Counted from the stretch's first letter, positions 17,652-27,141 are shown. The stretch: 64,000 nt of DNA from Nocardioides sp. (GCF_030150155.1 NZ_JASLGR010000027.1:51609-115608), one strand, 5' to 3'. Notes: a model not told the origin generated them from the letters alone. A program made the numbers and translations.

Positions 17652-17657
17652 ATGATA
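17652..17657 (-). promoter_or_regulatory. Leaderless -10 box for 16665-17645
   Basis: Reverse-strand TATCAT, then six bases, then the GTG start at 17645. This spacing puts the transcription start at or next to the first base of the start codon. Confidence 0.6.
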
Positions 17658-17705
17658 GGGGGCATCGGGGCGCGGCCGAGCGTCAGGGAGTGAGGGGTCG
17701 GGCCC

Positions 17706-17711
17706 TAGACT
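17706..17711 (+). promoter_or_regulatory. Leaderless -10 box for the pyruvyl transferase gene
   Basis: TAGACT, seven bases, then GTG at 17719. Together with the reverse-strand box at 17652-17657 it forms a compact divergent pair inside the 73 bases between the two start codons. Confidence 0.6.
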
Positions 17712-17718
17712 GAGCGCC

Positions 17719-18759
17719 GTGGCCGACCTCCAGACACGCGACGTCTTCATCGAACTCGGGGGGCAGGACGACAACCTCGGCGACTCGGTGCTGCGCGCGG
17801 CCTACCTCAATGCGGCGCGCGGGCGCGGCCACCGAATCCATCTCTTCCTCGGTCAACCCACCTCCGACTACGTGTCAGGACTGGCGCTGGCTCCCGAGGA
17901 CCGGGTCTATCCGAGCCGCGCGGGGTGGGTTGCGGCGAGCGACGCCGCGACCCGCCCGGTGCACTTCCTCAACGCCGGTGAGATCAACCCGCCGCAGGGA
18001 GTCTTTCCCGCCGAGGCTGTCGGGGAGGTGGCCCTGCGGGCAGCGGCCCGCGGCGGCACGGTGATCGCTGCCGGGATCGGGATCCGGCATCCCGAGCCCG
18101 GTGCGATCGACTTTCACCGCTCCTTCGTCGAGGCTGCGGTGGTGAGCTGGCGTGACGCCGTCTCCCAGAGTGCTGCGGGCTTCGGGGACGTGGCCCCGGA
18201 CTGGGCCTTCGGCCTGGGCACCCCCAGCGCCCAATGGGCGCCCGATGCCGACCGGCCGCTGCTGGCCCTCACGCTCCGTTTCGACCGGGCCTGGCCCGGA
18301 GATGCGTGGCTCGACGACGTACGCCGACTCGCTCACCAGACCGGCACCCGGATCGTCACGGTCGCCCAAGTGGCCCGTGACGCCCCGCGTGCTGTCCGGC
18401 TCGCTGAGGCGCTCGGGGGTGAGTACCTGGTGGCGGCCAGCACGAGGCACGACGATCTCGACCAGCATGTGCGTGAGGTCTACGGCCGCTCGCTTGCCGT
18501 CGTCAGCGACCGTGCCCACGGTCTGATCATCGCCGCAACCGAAGGGGCCGTGCCGGTGGGCTCGGCGGCCGACCCCGAGAAGCTCTCCCGGATGCTGGCG
18601 GTGGTCGGCCTGGAATCGAGTGTCGGCACCTACGACCAGCTTGGACAGATGGGCGAGGCGATCCCAGTGCAGCGCTCTCGCCTCGCCGGCGCCCTCGACG
18701 AGGCCCGGATCCGCATCGGTGACCTCGACCGTCGTATCCACGCCGCTATCGACGGCTGA
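17719..18759 (+). CDS. Polysaccharide pyruvyl transferase family protein
   Basis: A 346-residue soluble protein. Family hallmarks are ELGGQDDNLGDSVL at residues ~11-24 (the 'NxGD' loop) and SDRAHGLIIAATEG near residue 257, which matches the conserved 'S.R.Hg.i.a' that binds phosphoenolpyruvate in CsaB/WcaK-type enzymes. These add ketal-linked pyruvate to sugars of cell-wall or exopolysaccharide polymers; in S-layer-bearing bacteria pyruvylated polymer anchors SLH domains. GTG 17719 is fixed by the TAGACT box seven bases upstream. It is followed 47 bases later by the GT2-GT4 fusion gene. Pyruvyl transfer is a family-level inference. Confidence 0.82.
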   Translation: MADLQTRDVFIELGGQDDNLGDSVLRAAYLNAARGRGHRIHLFLGQPTSDYVSGLALAPEDRVYPSRAGWVAASDAATRPVHFLNAGEINPPQGVFPAEAVGEVALRAAARGGTVIAAGIGIRHPEPGAIDFHRSFVEAAVVSWRDAVSQSAAGFGDVAPDWAFGLGTPSAQWAPDADRPLLALTLRFDRAWPGDAWLDDVRRLAHQTGTRIVTVAQVARDAPRAVRLAEALGGEYLVAASTRHDDLDQHVREVYGRSLAVVSDRAHGLIIAATEGAVPVGSAADPEKLSRMLAVVGLESSVGTYDQLGQMGEAIPVQRSRLAGALDEARIRIGDLDRRIHAAIDG

Positions 18760-18806
18760 CCCTCGACCCGCCCGGCCGACCAGTGCCCCCAGCAGACGGA
18801 GAACTC

Positions 18807-21140
18807 ATGTCCACGCCCGCTCACGTCGCCATCGTGATCCCGCTCTTCAACGACGAGGAGTGGGTGACGGCGGCGTTGGAGAGCTGCTGTGCCCAGACGC
18901 TGGCCGAGATCGAGGTGCTCTGCGTCGACGACTGTTCCAGCGACGGCACCGCTCGCATCGTCGAGGAGTTCGCCGGCCGTGACCCACGGGTACGCCTGGT
19001 GCGCCAGCCGAGCAACGCCTCCGCGTTCCAAGCCCGCCGTGCGGGCGTGATGGCCGCGACGGCGCCGTACGTGCTCTTCCTCGACGGCGACGACGAGCTG
19101 GCGCCGACCGCGGCGCAGACGGCGGTCGCCACGGCTCGGCGCAGCGACGCGGATCTGGTCGGATTCGGTGTGGAGGTGCTGTTGGACGACGGCCGCACCG
19201 TGGCCGGCTATCAGTCCCGTCTGGCACCCGTGCACGAGTCCTTGAGCGGCGACGAGGTGCTCCGTGGCCTGTTCCCGGTCGGCAAGGCGGCGCAGGGACA
19301 GCTCTGGCGTTACCTCTTCCGCACCACGCTGCTGCTCCAGGCGTACGCCGCGTTCCCTGAGGACCTGGTGCTGCCGCGGATCAACGACCTCCCGCTCACG
19401 TTCCTCGCCGTCGCCCAGGCGCGCAGCTACGTCTCGATTCAGGACCGCCTGTACCGCTACTACTTCCGCCGCGGCGGGTCGGGGCATCGGGTCGAGGAGA
19501 TCTCTCGATTCGCGTTCTACCTCGGGGCGATGGACTCCGTCGAGGCGCTGGAGGCCGCCGTGGACGGGCTGCAGTCCGAGCACCCCGACCCGGAGCAACT
19601 GCGCGCGAGTGTGGCCTCGGCGCGGCTCGCAGTGATCGCCAACGTGTTGCGTTACCTGCACGACAGTGTCGCTGAGGGTCTGCAGGCCGAGGCCGTGGCA
19701 CTGCTGGAGGCGACGGTGCCGGCCGAGCAGGTCGTGCAGGCGGCGGTGGAGTTCTATCCGCCGGCCGTGGAGTCGCTGGCCCGGCATGGGCGCCGGATCG
19801 AGTTGGGCACCCGGCCGGTCCGCAGTGTGCTGCTGTCGACCAAGGCGTTGCAGAACGGCGGCGTGTCCGGAGTGCTCCTCTCGCAGGCTCGGTTCCTGCT
19901 GGCGGCGGGGTGTCGGGTGACGATCGCTGTCAGCCGGCCCGGCAGCATCACCGACGAACTGCCCGACGGAGTCCGGTTCGTCGAACTGAGCGGCTCCCGA
20001 TCCGCGCGCCTGGCGGCCTGGGCCGAGCTGTGCCGCGAGGAGTCGGTCGATGTGATCATCGATCACCAGGTGCTCTACAGCAGGGCGTGGCCGGGCTATG
20101 CGTTGATGGCCAGGGCGGTCGGCGTGCCGACCATCGGTTGGATCCACAACTTCTCCCTGCGTCCGGTCTACACGGGCAACGATCTGCTGACCTTTCTCCA
20201 GGGGCATCTGGGGGCGTTGGCGCAGTTGGTCACCCTCTCGCCACTCGACGTCGCGTTCTGGAAGCTGCGCGGGATCGAGCACACCGCCTACCTGCCGAAT
20301 CCGCCCTCCCCGATGCTGCTCGAGTCAGCGGCCCAGACGCCCACGATCGCGGCGCCGGGGGAGCCACTGCGGCTGGTCTGGTGGGGGCGACTCGAGCAAC
20401 GCACCAAGCAGGTGCGTCAGCTGGTCGCGGTCGCGGTGGAGCTGCGCCGGTTGGGCGTCGACTTCCGGCTCACCATCGTCGGGCCCGACTGGACCGACAT
20501 GACCGCCGAGGAGCTGCGGGCACTGGTCGCTCAACGGCATCTTGAGGATCAGGTCGCGGTGGTCGGGCCACGACGCGGGGCGGAGCTGATCGAGACGATC
20601 GACGCCGCCGACCTGTTCATCACGACCAGCATCATCGAGGGCTACCAGCTCACCATCGCCGAGGCGCAGGCGCGCGGACTCCCGGTCGTGATGTACGAGT
20701 TGCCGTGGCTTGCGGTGGTCGCCGACAACGACGGCATCGTAGCTGTGCCGCAGGGGGACGCGGCCGGGCTGGCCCGCGAGGTGCGTGACATCGCCGCGGA
20801 TCCGGAGCGCTACCGGCGCCTGGCTGAGGGTTCCCTGGTCGGTGCGCGCCGGGCGGCGGGGTACGACTTCGCTCGGCTCTATCGCGACCTGGTGGCGGGC
20901 ACGCTCCCTGCGGAGTTCTCTCCGGAGCCGACGCTCGACGACGCCGCGCAGCTGCTGCAGTGGATGGTCTTCTACACCGAGCGCAGTGCCAGTACGCCGA
21001 CCCCGCCCGCCGGGACGAGTGCCGCCGTGGAGGCGGGCCGTCCCCGGCTCCTGGGACGTGTCGCCCGTCGGGTGCTTCGCGCCTTTCCCGCTCTGATGCC
21101 GATCGCCCGTCGCGTGCAGCGTGCGCGTGGTCGGGCCTGA
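18807..21140 (+). CDS. GT2-GT4 two-domain glycosyltransferase
   Basis: A 777-residue protein with two catalytic modules. Residues 1-~320 are GT2 (GT-A fold): HVAIVIPLFNDEEWVTAALE, VLCVDDCSSDGT, and FLDGDDELAP near residue 92. Residues ~335-720 are GT4 (GT-B fold): RSVLLSTKALQNGGVSGVLL, VPTIGWIHNFS, RLVWWGRLEQRTKQ, FRLTIVGPDW, then TSIIEGYQLTIAEAQARG near residue 611, the E-x7-E donor motif of GT4 enzymes. The C-terminal ~60 residues are basic and Ala/Pro-rich. ATG 18807 was chosen over the GTG at 18783, since the GT2 strand begins seven residues later. The two modules probably add consecutive sugars. Confidence 0.88.
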   Translation: MSTPAHVAIVIPLFNDEEWVTAALESCCAQTLAEIEVLCVDDCSSDGTARIVEEFAGRDPRVRLVRQPSNASAFQARRAGVMAATAPYVLFLDGDDELAPTAAQTAVATARRSDADLVGFGVEVLLDDGRTVAGYQSRLAPVHESLSGDEVLRGLFPVGKAAQGQLWRYLFRTTLLLQAYAAFPEDLVLPRINDLPLTFLAVAQARSYVSIQDRLYRYYFRRGGSGHRVEEISRFAFYLGAMDSVEALEAAVDGLQSEHPDPEQLRASVASARLAVIANVLRYLHDSVAEGLQAEAVALLEATVPAEQVVQAAVEFYPPAVESLARHGRRIELGTRPVRSVLLSTKALQNGGVSGVLLSQARFLLAAGCRVTIAVSRPGSITDELPDGVRFVELSGSRSARLAAWAELCREESVDVIIDHQVLYSRAWPGYALMARAVGVPTIGWIHNFSLRPVYTGNDLLTFLQGHLGALAQLVTLSPLDVAFWKLRGIEHTAYLPNPPSPMLLESAAQTPTIAAPGEPLRLVWWGRLEQRTKQVRQLVAVAVELRRLGVDFRLTIVGPDWTDMTAEELRALVAQRHLEDQVAVVGPRRGAELIETIDAADLFITTSIIEGYQLTIAEAQARGLPVVMYELPWLAVVADNDGIVAVPQGDAAGLAREVRDIAADPERYRRLAEGSLVGARRAAGYDFARLYRDLVAGTLPAEFSPEPTLDDAAQLLQWMVFYTERSASTPTPPAGTSAAVEAGRPRLLGRVARRVLRAFPALMPIARRVQRARGRA

Positions 21141-21165
21141 TCTCCCATTCTGATTGGATAGCTTC

Positions 21166-22308
21166 ATGGTTCTGCTGATCTCCCTGCTCGTCGCCATCCT
21201 CGTGATCGGCGTCGGCGCAGGACTCCTGCTCGTCCGTACGCGTGCTCCGCGGGGCACGGTGGCCCCGGCTCCCCGCAAGGAGCAGATCACCCCGTCGGCC
21301 CCTGCGGCTCCGTCCCAGGAGCCCACAGCCGAACCAGAGGACGAGACCCCGCTGGTGCCGGAGTCGGTCGCGCCCGTGCGGGAGAAGCCCGAGCCGACCA
21401 GCTCGCGGCTGGTCCGGCTGCGTGAGCGGCTGGCCGGATCGAACTCGGCTCTGAGCCGAGGACTGCTCGCCTTCCTCTCCAGCGACAAGCTCGACGAGGA
21501 CACCTGGGAGGGCATCGAGGACCTCCTGATCACCGCCGACCTGGGAGTAGCGCCCACCCAGGAGCTCGCCGAGAAGCTCCGCACCCGCCTGCGGGTCGAG
21601 GGCGGCGATGCCGCCGAGGCCAAGCGCGTCCTGCGCGAGGAGCTGATCAGCCTGGTCGACCCGGAGATGGATCGCCGTCTGCAGGTCAGCGGCGCTGAGG
21701 GGCAGCCCGGCGTGGTGCTGGTCGTCGGCGTCAACGGTGCCGGCAAGACCACCACCGTGGGCAAGGTCGCTCGCATCCTGGTCGCCGAGGATCGCTCGGT
21801 CGTGCTCGGTGCGGCTGACACGTTCCGTGCTGCCGCCGCCGAGCAGCTCGCTACCTGGGGGGAGCGGGTCGGCGTCGAAGTGGTGCGCGGTCCCGAGGGC
21901 GGGGACCCGGCCTCGGTCGCGTTCGATGCGGTGAAGAAGGGCGCGGAGGACGGCGTCGACACCGTGATCGTCGACACCGCCGGCCGCCTGCAGAACAAGC
22001 AGGGGCTGATGGACGAGCTCGGCAAGGTCAAGCGCGTCATCGAGAAGCAGGCGCCGGTCACCGAGGTGCTGCTGGTCCTGGATGCGACGACCGGGCAGAA
22101 CGGTCTGATCCAGGCCCGCGTCTTCAGCGAGGCTGTCGAGGTGACGGGCATCGTGCTGACCAAGCTCGACGGTTCGGCCAAGGGCGGCATCGTCGTGCAG
22201 GTCCAGCGCGAGCTCGGCGTACCGGTGAAGCTGGTCGGGCTGGGCGAGGGCCCCGACGATCTGGCGCCCTTCTCGCCGCAGGCGTTCGTCGACGCCCTTT
22301 TAGGCTGA
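21166..22308 (+). CDS. ftsY: Signal recognition particle receptor FtsY
   Basis: Membrane-associated GTPase that docks SRP-ribosome complexes at the translocon. At 380 residues it has an N-terminal membrane segment (VLLISLLVAILVIGVGAGLL), then an acidic Pro/Ala/Glu linker, the N domain (~residues 85-170) and the G domain. G1 is GVNGAGKTTTVGK near residue 188, followed by DTAGRLQNK, TKLDGSAKGG, and the C-terminal GLGEGPDDLAPFSPQAFVDA. ATG 21166 places the hydrophobic helix at the very N-terminus; a TTG four codons upstream (21154) is a possible alternative. It is flanked on both sides by glycan genes instead of smc and amtB. Confidence 0.96.
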   Translation: MVLLISLLVAILVIGVGAGLLLVRTRAPRGTVAPAPRKEQITPSAPAAPSQEPTAEPEDETPLVPESVAPVREKPEPTSSRLVRLRERLAGSNSALSRGLLAFLSSDKLDEDTWEGIEDLLITADLGVAPTQELAEKLRTRLRVEGGDAAEAKRVLREELISLVDPEMDRRLQVSGAEGQPGVVLVVGVNGAGKTTTVGKVARILVAEDRSVVLGAADTFRAAAAEQLATWGERVGVEVVRGPEGGDPASVAFDAVKKGAEDGVDTVIVDTAGRLQNKQGLMDELGKVKRVIEKQAPVTEVLLVLDATTGQNGLIQARVFSEAVEVTGIVLTKLDGSAKGGIVVQVQRELGVPVKLVGLGEGPDDLAPFSPQAFVDALLG

Positions 22309-22362
22309 TTTCACGCCACGCCGGGCCCGACAGTGGGATTCGAGAGGCGCTAGGCGCTGCGG

Positions 22363-22368
22363 TACTGT
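22363..22368 (+). promoter_or_regulatory. Candidate -10 box for the third glycan block
   Basis: TACTGT lies 36 bases before GTG 22405. A strong Shine-Dalgarno GGAGGAG (22387-22393) lies between them, so this mRNA would have a short leader. No clear -35. Confidence 0.4.
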
Positions 22369-22404
22369 CGTCCCGGTTCTATTACTGGAGGAGTTCGCTG
22401 TTCT

Positions 22405-25380
22405 GTGACATCTATCAAGATCGTCGTCGCCTATCACAAGCCTGACGTCCTGGTCTCGGACTCGGTGCTCACGCCGGTCCACGCTGGGCGGGCTCTTGCT
22501 CGTCAACGGATGGCTCCGGACAACCCCGACCTGATGTGGCTGGTGGAGAACACCCTCGGCGACGACACCGGGGACAACATCTCGGAGAAGAACTCCTCCT
22601 ACAACGAGATGACCACCCACTACTGGGCGTGGAAGAACTACGCCGAGCTCGGTGACCCCGACTACATCGGGTTCATGCACTACCGCCGGCACTTCATGTT
22701 CAAGGATGGCGAAAAGCTCCAGTACGAAGCCACCAACCTGGGTGAGCCTGACTACTTCACCGAGACCTTGGGGTACAGCCCCGAGGCCGTGGAGCAGTTG
22801 CTCACCGAGTGCGACTTCGTCTACACCCGCCCTCACCGGCGTACGTCGATGTGGGATCACTACCGCAACAACCACCACGTCGGCGACCTCGAGACCGCAG
22901 TCGAGATTCTCGAAGAGCGCTTCCCGGACATGAAGAAGTCCGCGCACCGGTACCTGAACGGCAAGCGCGCCATCTTCTGCAACATGTTCATCATGCCGAA
23001 GGACCTGTTCTTCGAGTATGCGAACTTCGTCTTCACGATCCTGGCCGAACTGGAAGAGCGCGTCGATCTCGGCACCCGCCGAATGTTCGTCTCGGAGTGG
23101 CTCTCAGGCATCTTCATCACAGAGCTCCTCGCGAGGGGCTACAACGGAAAGCAGTTGCCCATGGTCGTCTCCGAAGGACCGCACTCCGTCCCGATCGCCC
23201 TGGCCGCCAGTCCGTCGTACGTGCTGCCGCTGTCGGTGACGATGACCTCCATCGTGGAGAACGCTAAGCAGAACACGTCCTACGACTTCTACGTGCTTGT
23301 CTCCGAGGAGTATCCGGAGGACATCACTGCGAAGCTTCGGAGCCTGATCGACCGGTATCCGGGAACGACCATCACCTTCATCCCGGTGGGGGAGCGCTTC
23401 TCCGACATCACGGTCGCCACCGAGCACATCCAGGTGCACACGTACTTCCGATTGCTGCTCCCGTCGCTGCTGCCCGATCTCAAGCGATGCATCTATCTCG
23501 ACACCGACATCGTGGTGGAGCAGGACCTCACGCCGATGCTGCGGTGGGTGGTCGACGACAAGTACCTCGCGGGCGTTGCCGCTGCCGGGTATCGGGTGCG
23601 CTCTGACGAGCAGGCCCAGGCGATTGGGCTTCCGTCCTACGACCGGTACCTCAATGCCGGATCGCTGTTGATGAACCTGGACAAGATCCGCGCCGACGGA
23701 CTTGAGGCGGTCTTCATGGACCTCGCCACCAAGGACTTCGAGTCCGACGACCAGGACGTCCTCAATGTCGCCTGCTACGACGGCATTCGGGTGCTGCCGT
23801 TCAAGTTCAACGTGATGACGAAGTACAACCCGGCGAACCAGGACGAGTTCTTCGCCTACCGCGGCGTGAAGCAGACCTGGTCCGAGGCGGAGTGGGCTCA
23901 GGGAGTCGAGTCGCCGGTGGTGATTCACTACGCCGACACCCGTAAGCCGTGGCTGGACACTTCCGCGGACTTCTCCGACCGGTGGTGGCACTACGCCATG
24001 CTCAGCCCGATGCGTGAGGAGATCATCGACCAGTTCCTCACCTCGGCCATGGCGGCCGGGGCACAGAAGTCGATCACGCTGCGCAGCGCGTTGATCAAGG
24101 AGCGCCGTGGTGATTCCGGCTCCGAGTCTGACTTCTCCCGCATGCAGATCCGCCGGAATGTGATCTCGGCCGCGCGGATGGACCTGAAGATTCAGAAGCT
24201 CCGCCAACGTCTCGACGAGACCACCGCCGAGTTGGAGCAGCTTCGGTCCTCCCGGTCCTACAAGGTGGGCCGTGCCATCGTCGCGGCTCCGCGCAAGCTC
24301 CGTGCTGCGGCGTCGCCGGCACCTGCGCCGGCGCCGAAGAAGGCGGCTGCGCCTGCCGGGGGGAAGGGCGCTGCTCCCAGCGGGTCCGCAGGCCCCGCTG
24401 CGGTGGCAAAGGCGGCCCCGGCCCCGGAGCCGTCGTCGGCTGCTCGACTCAAGGGAGCGGCCGCCAAGTACGTGCCGTCATCCATGCGTCAGGCCAATGC
24501 GCTGGCGCAGCGCCAGGAGCAGCTCCTCGCTCAGTTGGTTGCCCGCCAGGCCGACCTCAGCAAGCGGCTCACCCGCATGGAGAAGAGTTCGGAGACCCTG
24601 CCGAAGGCCCTGGTCGACTCTGAGTCGCGGATCGTGTCCTCCGTCGTGGAGACCGGTGGACGCGTGTCGCGATCGGTCGGAGACGTCCATGCCCGCGCCA
24701 GCGAGGCACTGCGGGCCTCGAGTGAGTCGGTGTGGAGCGCGGTCTTCCACGACACCGTTCGAGACAGCGCCTGGTTCACCGACCAGACGCTCTCCCCAGG
24801 CCGCTGGGCGCTGGGCTATCCGGCGCTCTATGCGCTCTACCGGGTGCTCGACGAGATGCGGCCGACATCGATTCTGGAGCTTGGCCTGGGCCAGTCGACC
24901 AAGGTCATCTCGCAGTACGTCGCCCACGCGGGCGACGTCGCCCACACGGTGGTCGAGCACGACCAGCAGTGGGTCGACTTCTTCACCGAGGGATTCACTG
25001 TTGCTGACGCCACTCGGATTGAGCTGCTCGACTTGCAGCGGGAACGCCACCGTGAGGATCCCAGCGTCCTTCGCTACGCCGGGTTCAAGGAAGCGATTGG
25101 AACGACGACCTACGACTTGGTCGTGATCGATGGACCATTCGGCGGCGACGCCAAGGTCTACTCGCGGATCGATGTCCTCGATCTGATCCCGGAGTCGCTC
25201 CAGAGTCGCTTCGTGATCCTGCTGGACGACTACAACCGCCAGGGCGAGCAGCGCACCGCCGCGGAGATTGGCGCGGCGCTCGACGAAGCGGGTGTTGCGC
25301 ACGCCGAGGCGAGCTACTCCGGCGCCAAGGCGACGTGGCTCGCCACCTCGCCGGATCTCGCCTTCTTCGGGTCGCTGTGA
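22405..25380 (+). CDS. DUF4422-GT8-methyltransferase-like fusion protein
   Basis: A 991-residue protein. Residues 1-~240 match DUF4422 (IKIVVAYHKPD, then TTHYWAWKNY, GFMHYRRHF, CNMFIMPKDLF, ERMF-like SEWLSG), a glycosyltransferase-like domain. Residues ~260-540 are a GT8 module: SYVLPLSVTMTSIVENAKQN, CIYLDTDIVVEQDL with the DXD near residue 365, YLNAGSLLMNLDKI, FKFNVMTKYNP, VIHYADTRKPW. Residues ~590-620 and ~690-765 are coiled coils separated by an Ala/Pro/Lys linker. Residues ~785-991 resemble a Rossmann-type methyltransferase: ILELGLGQSTKVIS, then DLVVIDGPFGGDAK. The catalytic status of that last domain is uncertain. GTG 22405 follows GGAGGAG. First gene of the third glycan block; its stop overlaps the next reading frame. 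Confidence 0.82.
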   Translation: MTSIKIVVAYHKPDVLVSDSVLTPVHAGRALARQRMAPDNPDLMWLVENTLGDDTGDNISEKNSSYNEMTTHYWAWKNYAELGDPDYIGFMHYRRHFMFKDGEKLQYEATNLGEPDYFTETLGYSPEAVEQLLTECDFVYTRPHRRTSMWDHYRNNHHVGDLETAVEILEERFPDMKKSAHRYLNGKRAIFCNMFIMPKDLFFEYANFVFTILAELEERVDLGTRRMFVSEWLSGIFITELLARGYNGKQLPMVVSEGPHSVPIALAASPSYVLPLSVTMTSIVENAKQNTSYDFYVLVSEEYPEDITAKLRSLIDRYPGTTITFIPVGERFSDITVATEHIQVHTYFRLLLPSLLPDLKRCIYLDTDIVVEQDLTPMLRWVVDDKYLAGVAAAGYRVRSDEQAQAIGLPSYDRYLNAGSLLMNLDKIRADGLEAVFMDLATKDFESDDQDVLNVACYDGIRVLPFKFNVMTKYNPANQDEFFAYRGVKQTWSEAEWAQGVESPVVIHYADTRKPWLDTSADFSDRWWHYAMLSPMREEIIDQFLTSAMAAGAQKSITLRSALIKERRGDSGSESDFSRMQIRRNVISAARMDLKIQKLRQRLDETTAELEQLRSSRSYKVGRAIVAAPRKLRAAASPAPAPAPKKAAAPAGGKGAAPSGSAGPAAVAKAAPAPEPSSAARLKGAAAKYVPSSMRQANALAQRQEQLLAQLVARQADLSKRLTRMEKSSETLPKALVDSESRIVSSVVETGGRVSRSVGDVHARASEALRASSESVWSAVFHDTVRDSAWFTDQTLSPGRWALGYPALYALYRVLDEMRPTSILELGLGQSTKVISQYVAHAGDVAHTVVEHDQQWVDFFTEGFTVADATRIELLDLQRERHREDPSVLRYAGFKEAIGTTTYDLVVIDGPFGGDAKVYSRIDVLDLIPESLQSRFVILLDDYNRQGEQRTAAEIGAALDEAGVAHAEASYSGAKATWLATSPDLAFFGSL

Positions 25381-25403
25381 TGAGTGTGGGGAAGGACGCC
25401 ACG

Positions 25404-26345
25404 ATGACTGAGGTTGAGATGAGTGACCTGTCGACGTCGATCGATCTCGATGACGAGACGGTCGAGGACCCCGAGCAGATCCGGATGACGGTGATCGTCC
25501 CGGTGCACAACGCCGGAGCGCACCTGGTCCAGTGCTTGAACAGCCTGGTCCGGCAGACGTTGGACCGGACCGAGTTCCTGTGTATTGACGACGGTTCCAC
25601 CGACGACTCGGCGCGCATCCTCGACACCTACGCCAAGTACGACCCCCGCTTCCGGATCATTCACCAGAAGAACGTGGGGGTGGGCCCGACCCGGAACCGT
25701 GGACTCGACGAGGCACGTGGTGCTTACGTCGCCTTCATGGATGCCGACGACTACTACCCGAGCCACCACACCTTGAAGAAGCTGTGGGTGGAGGCCGAGG
25801 CTAGTGGTGTGGCCATCGCGGGTGGGTCCTTCAGCGAGGATCACGGCAACGGCAAGACCCGCACGTCGTGGACGGGCATCTACGCCAAGTACACGTTCCC
25901 CGAGGACGGGCTGGTGAAGTACAAGGACTACCAGTTCGACTACGGATTCCACCGCTTCATCTACAAGACGTCGTTCCTGCGCGAACACGATCTGCACTTC
26001 CCGCCGTACATTCGCTTCCAGGACCCGCCGTTCTTCGTCCGGGCGATGGCCCTGGCAGGTTCGTTCTACGCTGTCGCACTGCCGACCTACCGCTACCGCT
26101 GGGGTCACCAGAAGTTGACGTGGGACGAGCGACGAACCCTCGATCTCGTCAAGGGGCTGCGGGACAACCTGCGGATCGCCGTGGACTTCGACCTGGACGG
26201 ACTGCGAGACCTGACCTGGGGGAGGCTCGCGGAGGAGTACCGCGACCGAATCCTGGCACGGGTCGCTGAGGGCGACGTTGAGTTGAAGACCGTGCTCGCT
26301 GAGTGCCAGGCACTGGCCCCCGTCGGTGCCACATCGATCGGATAG
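25404..26345 (+). CDS. GT2 glycosyltransferase
   Basis: A 313-residue protein with a single GT-A family 2 module: RMTVIVPVHNAGAHLVQCLN, FLCIDDGSTDDSARIL, then AFMDADDYYPSHHT (DXD). It lacks membrane segments. ATG 25404 was chosen because GAAGGA sits seven bases upstream. An in-frame ATG at 25380, overlapping the previous stop (TGATG), would add eight residues and is also possible. The gene is followed four bases later by rfbF, so it is probably co-transcribed with the CDP-sugar genes and may use their product. Donor and acceptor are not determinable. Confidence 0.85.
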   Translation: MTEVEMSDLSTSIDLDDETVEDPEQIRMTVIVPVHNAGAHLVQCLNSLVRQTLDRTEFLCIDDGSTDDSARILDTYAKYDPRFRIIHQKNVGVGPTRNRGLDEARGAYVAFMDADDYYPSHHTLKKLWVEAEASGVAIAGGSFSEDHGNGKTRTSWTGIYAKYTFPEDGLVKYKDYQFDYGFHRFIYKTSFLREHDLHFPPYIRFQDPPFFVRAMALAGSFYAVALPTYRYRWGHQKLTWDERRTLDLVKGLRDNLRIAVDFDLDGLRDLTWGRLAEEYRDRILARVAEGDVELKTVLAECQALAPVGATSIG

Positions 26346-26349
26346 AGAC

Positions 26350-27141
26350 ATGGCTGAGGACGCACCCAAGGTAGTCATTCTGGCCGGGGGCTACGGCACC
26401 CGGATCAGCGAGGAGAGCCACCTCCGGCCTAAGCCGATGGTGGAGATCGGCGGGAAGCCGATCCTGTGGCACATCATGAAGAGCTACTCCGCCCAGGGGC
26501 TGGACAACTTCATCGTGTGCGGCGGCTACATGCAGTACGTGATCAAGGAGTGGTTCGCCCACTACAGCCTGCACACCAGCGACGTCAGTTTCGACTTCGC
26601 CAAGGGTGGCGAGATGGAGATCCATCGCAGCGTCTCCGAACCCTGGCATGTGACGGTCGCCGACACCGGCCTCAACACGATGACCGGTGGGCGAATCCGC
26701 CGGATCAAGGACTACGTCGGCGATCAGCCGTTCATGGTCACCTATGGCGACGGTGTCAGCGATATCGATGTCAAGGCGCTCTACGACTTCCACCGGTCAC
26801 ACGGCAAGATCGCGACGATCTCGGTCTTCAACGTCGGACAGCAGTACGGCGTCATCGATGTCGATGCCGATGGCCAGGTCAACGACTTCCGGGAGAAGTC
26901 CGACACCGATGGAGCCCTGATCAACATCGGGTTCATGGTCTTCAACCCGGAGATCTTCGACTACCTCGACGGCGACGAGACCGTCCTGGAGCAGGCGCCC
27001 CTCAAGCGTCTTGCCAGTGAAGGCCAGCTGCGCGCTTATCGGCACGATGGATTCTGGAAGTGCATGGACACCCTGCGTGACAAGCGTGAGCTGGAATCGA
27101 TCTGGGACAGCGGCCAGGCGCGCTGGAAGTTGTGGTCATGA
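26350..27141 (+). CDS. rfbF: Glucose-1-phosphate cytidylyltransferase
   Basis: Makes CDP-glucose from CTP and glucose 1-phosphate, the first step of CDP-6-deoxyhexose synthesis. At 263 residues it is close to the usual ~257. The N-terminal nucleotide-binding loop is LAGGYGTRISEES followed by RPKPMVEIGGKP, which is diagnostic for RfbF rather than RfbA (dTDP). Further matches are MVTYGDGVSDID (metal-binding Asp), NIGFMVFNPEIFDYL and HDGFWKCMDTLRD. ATG 26350 gives this start; an upstream ATG at 26326 lies inside the previous gene. Its stop overlaps rfbG by 4 bp (ATGA). Confidence 0.95.
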   Translation: MAEDAPKVVILAGGYGTRISEESHLRPKPMVEIGGKPILWHIMKSYSAQGLDNFIVCGGYMQYVIKEWFAHYSLHTSDVSFDFAKGGEMEIHRSVSEPWHVTVADTGLNTMTGGRIRRIKDYVGDQPFMVTYGDGVSDIDVKALYDFHRSHGKIATISVFNVGQQYGVIDVDADGQVNDFREKSDTDGALINIGFMVFNPEIFDYLDGDETVLEQAPLKRLASEGQLRAYRHDGFWKCMDTLRDKRELESIWDSGQARWKLWS

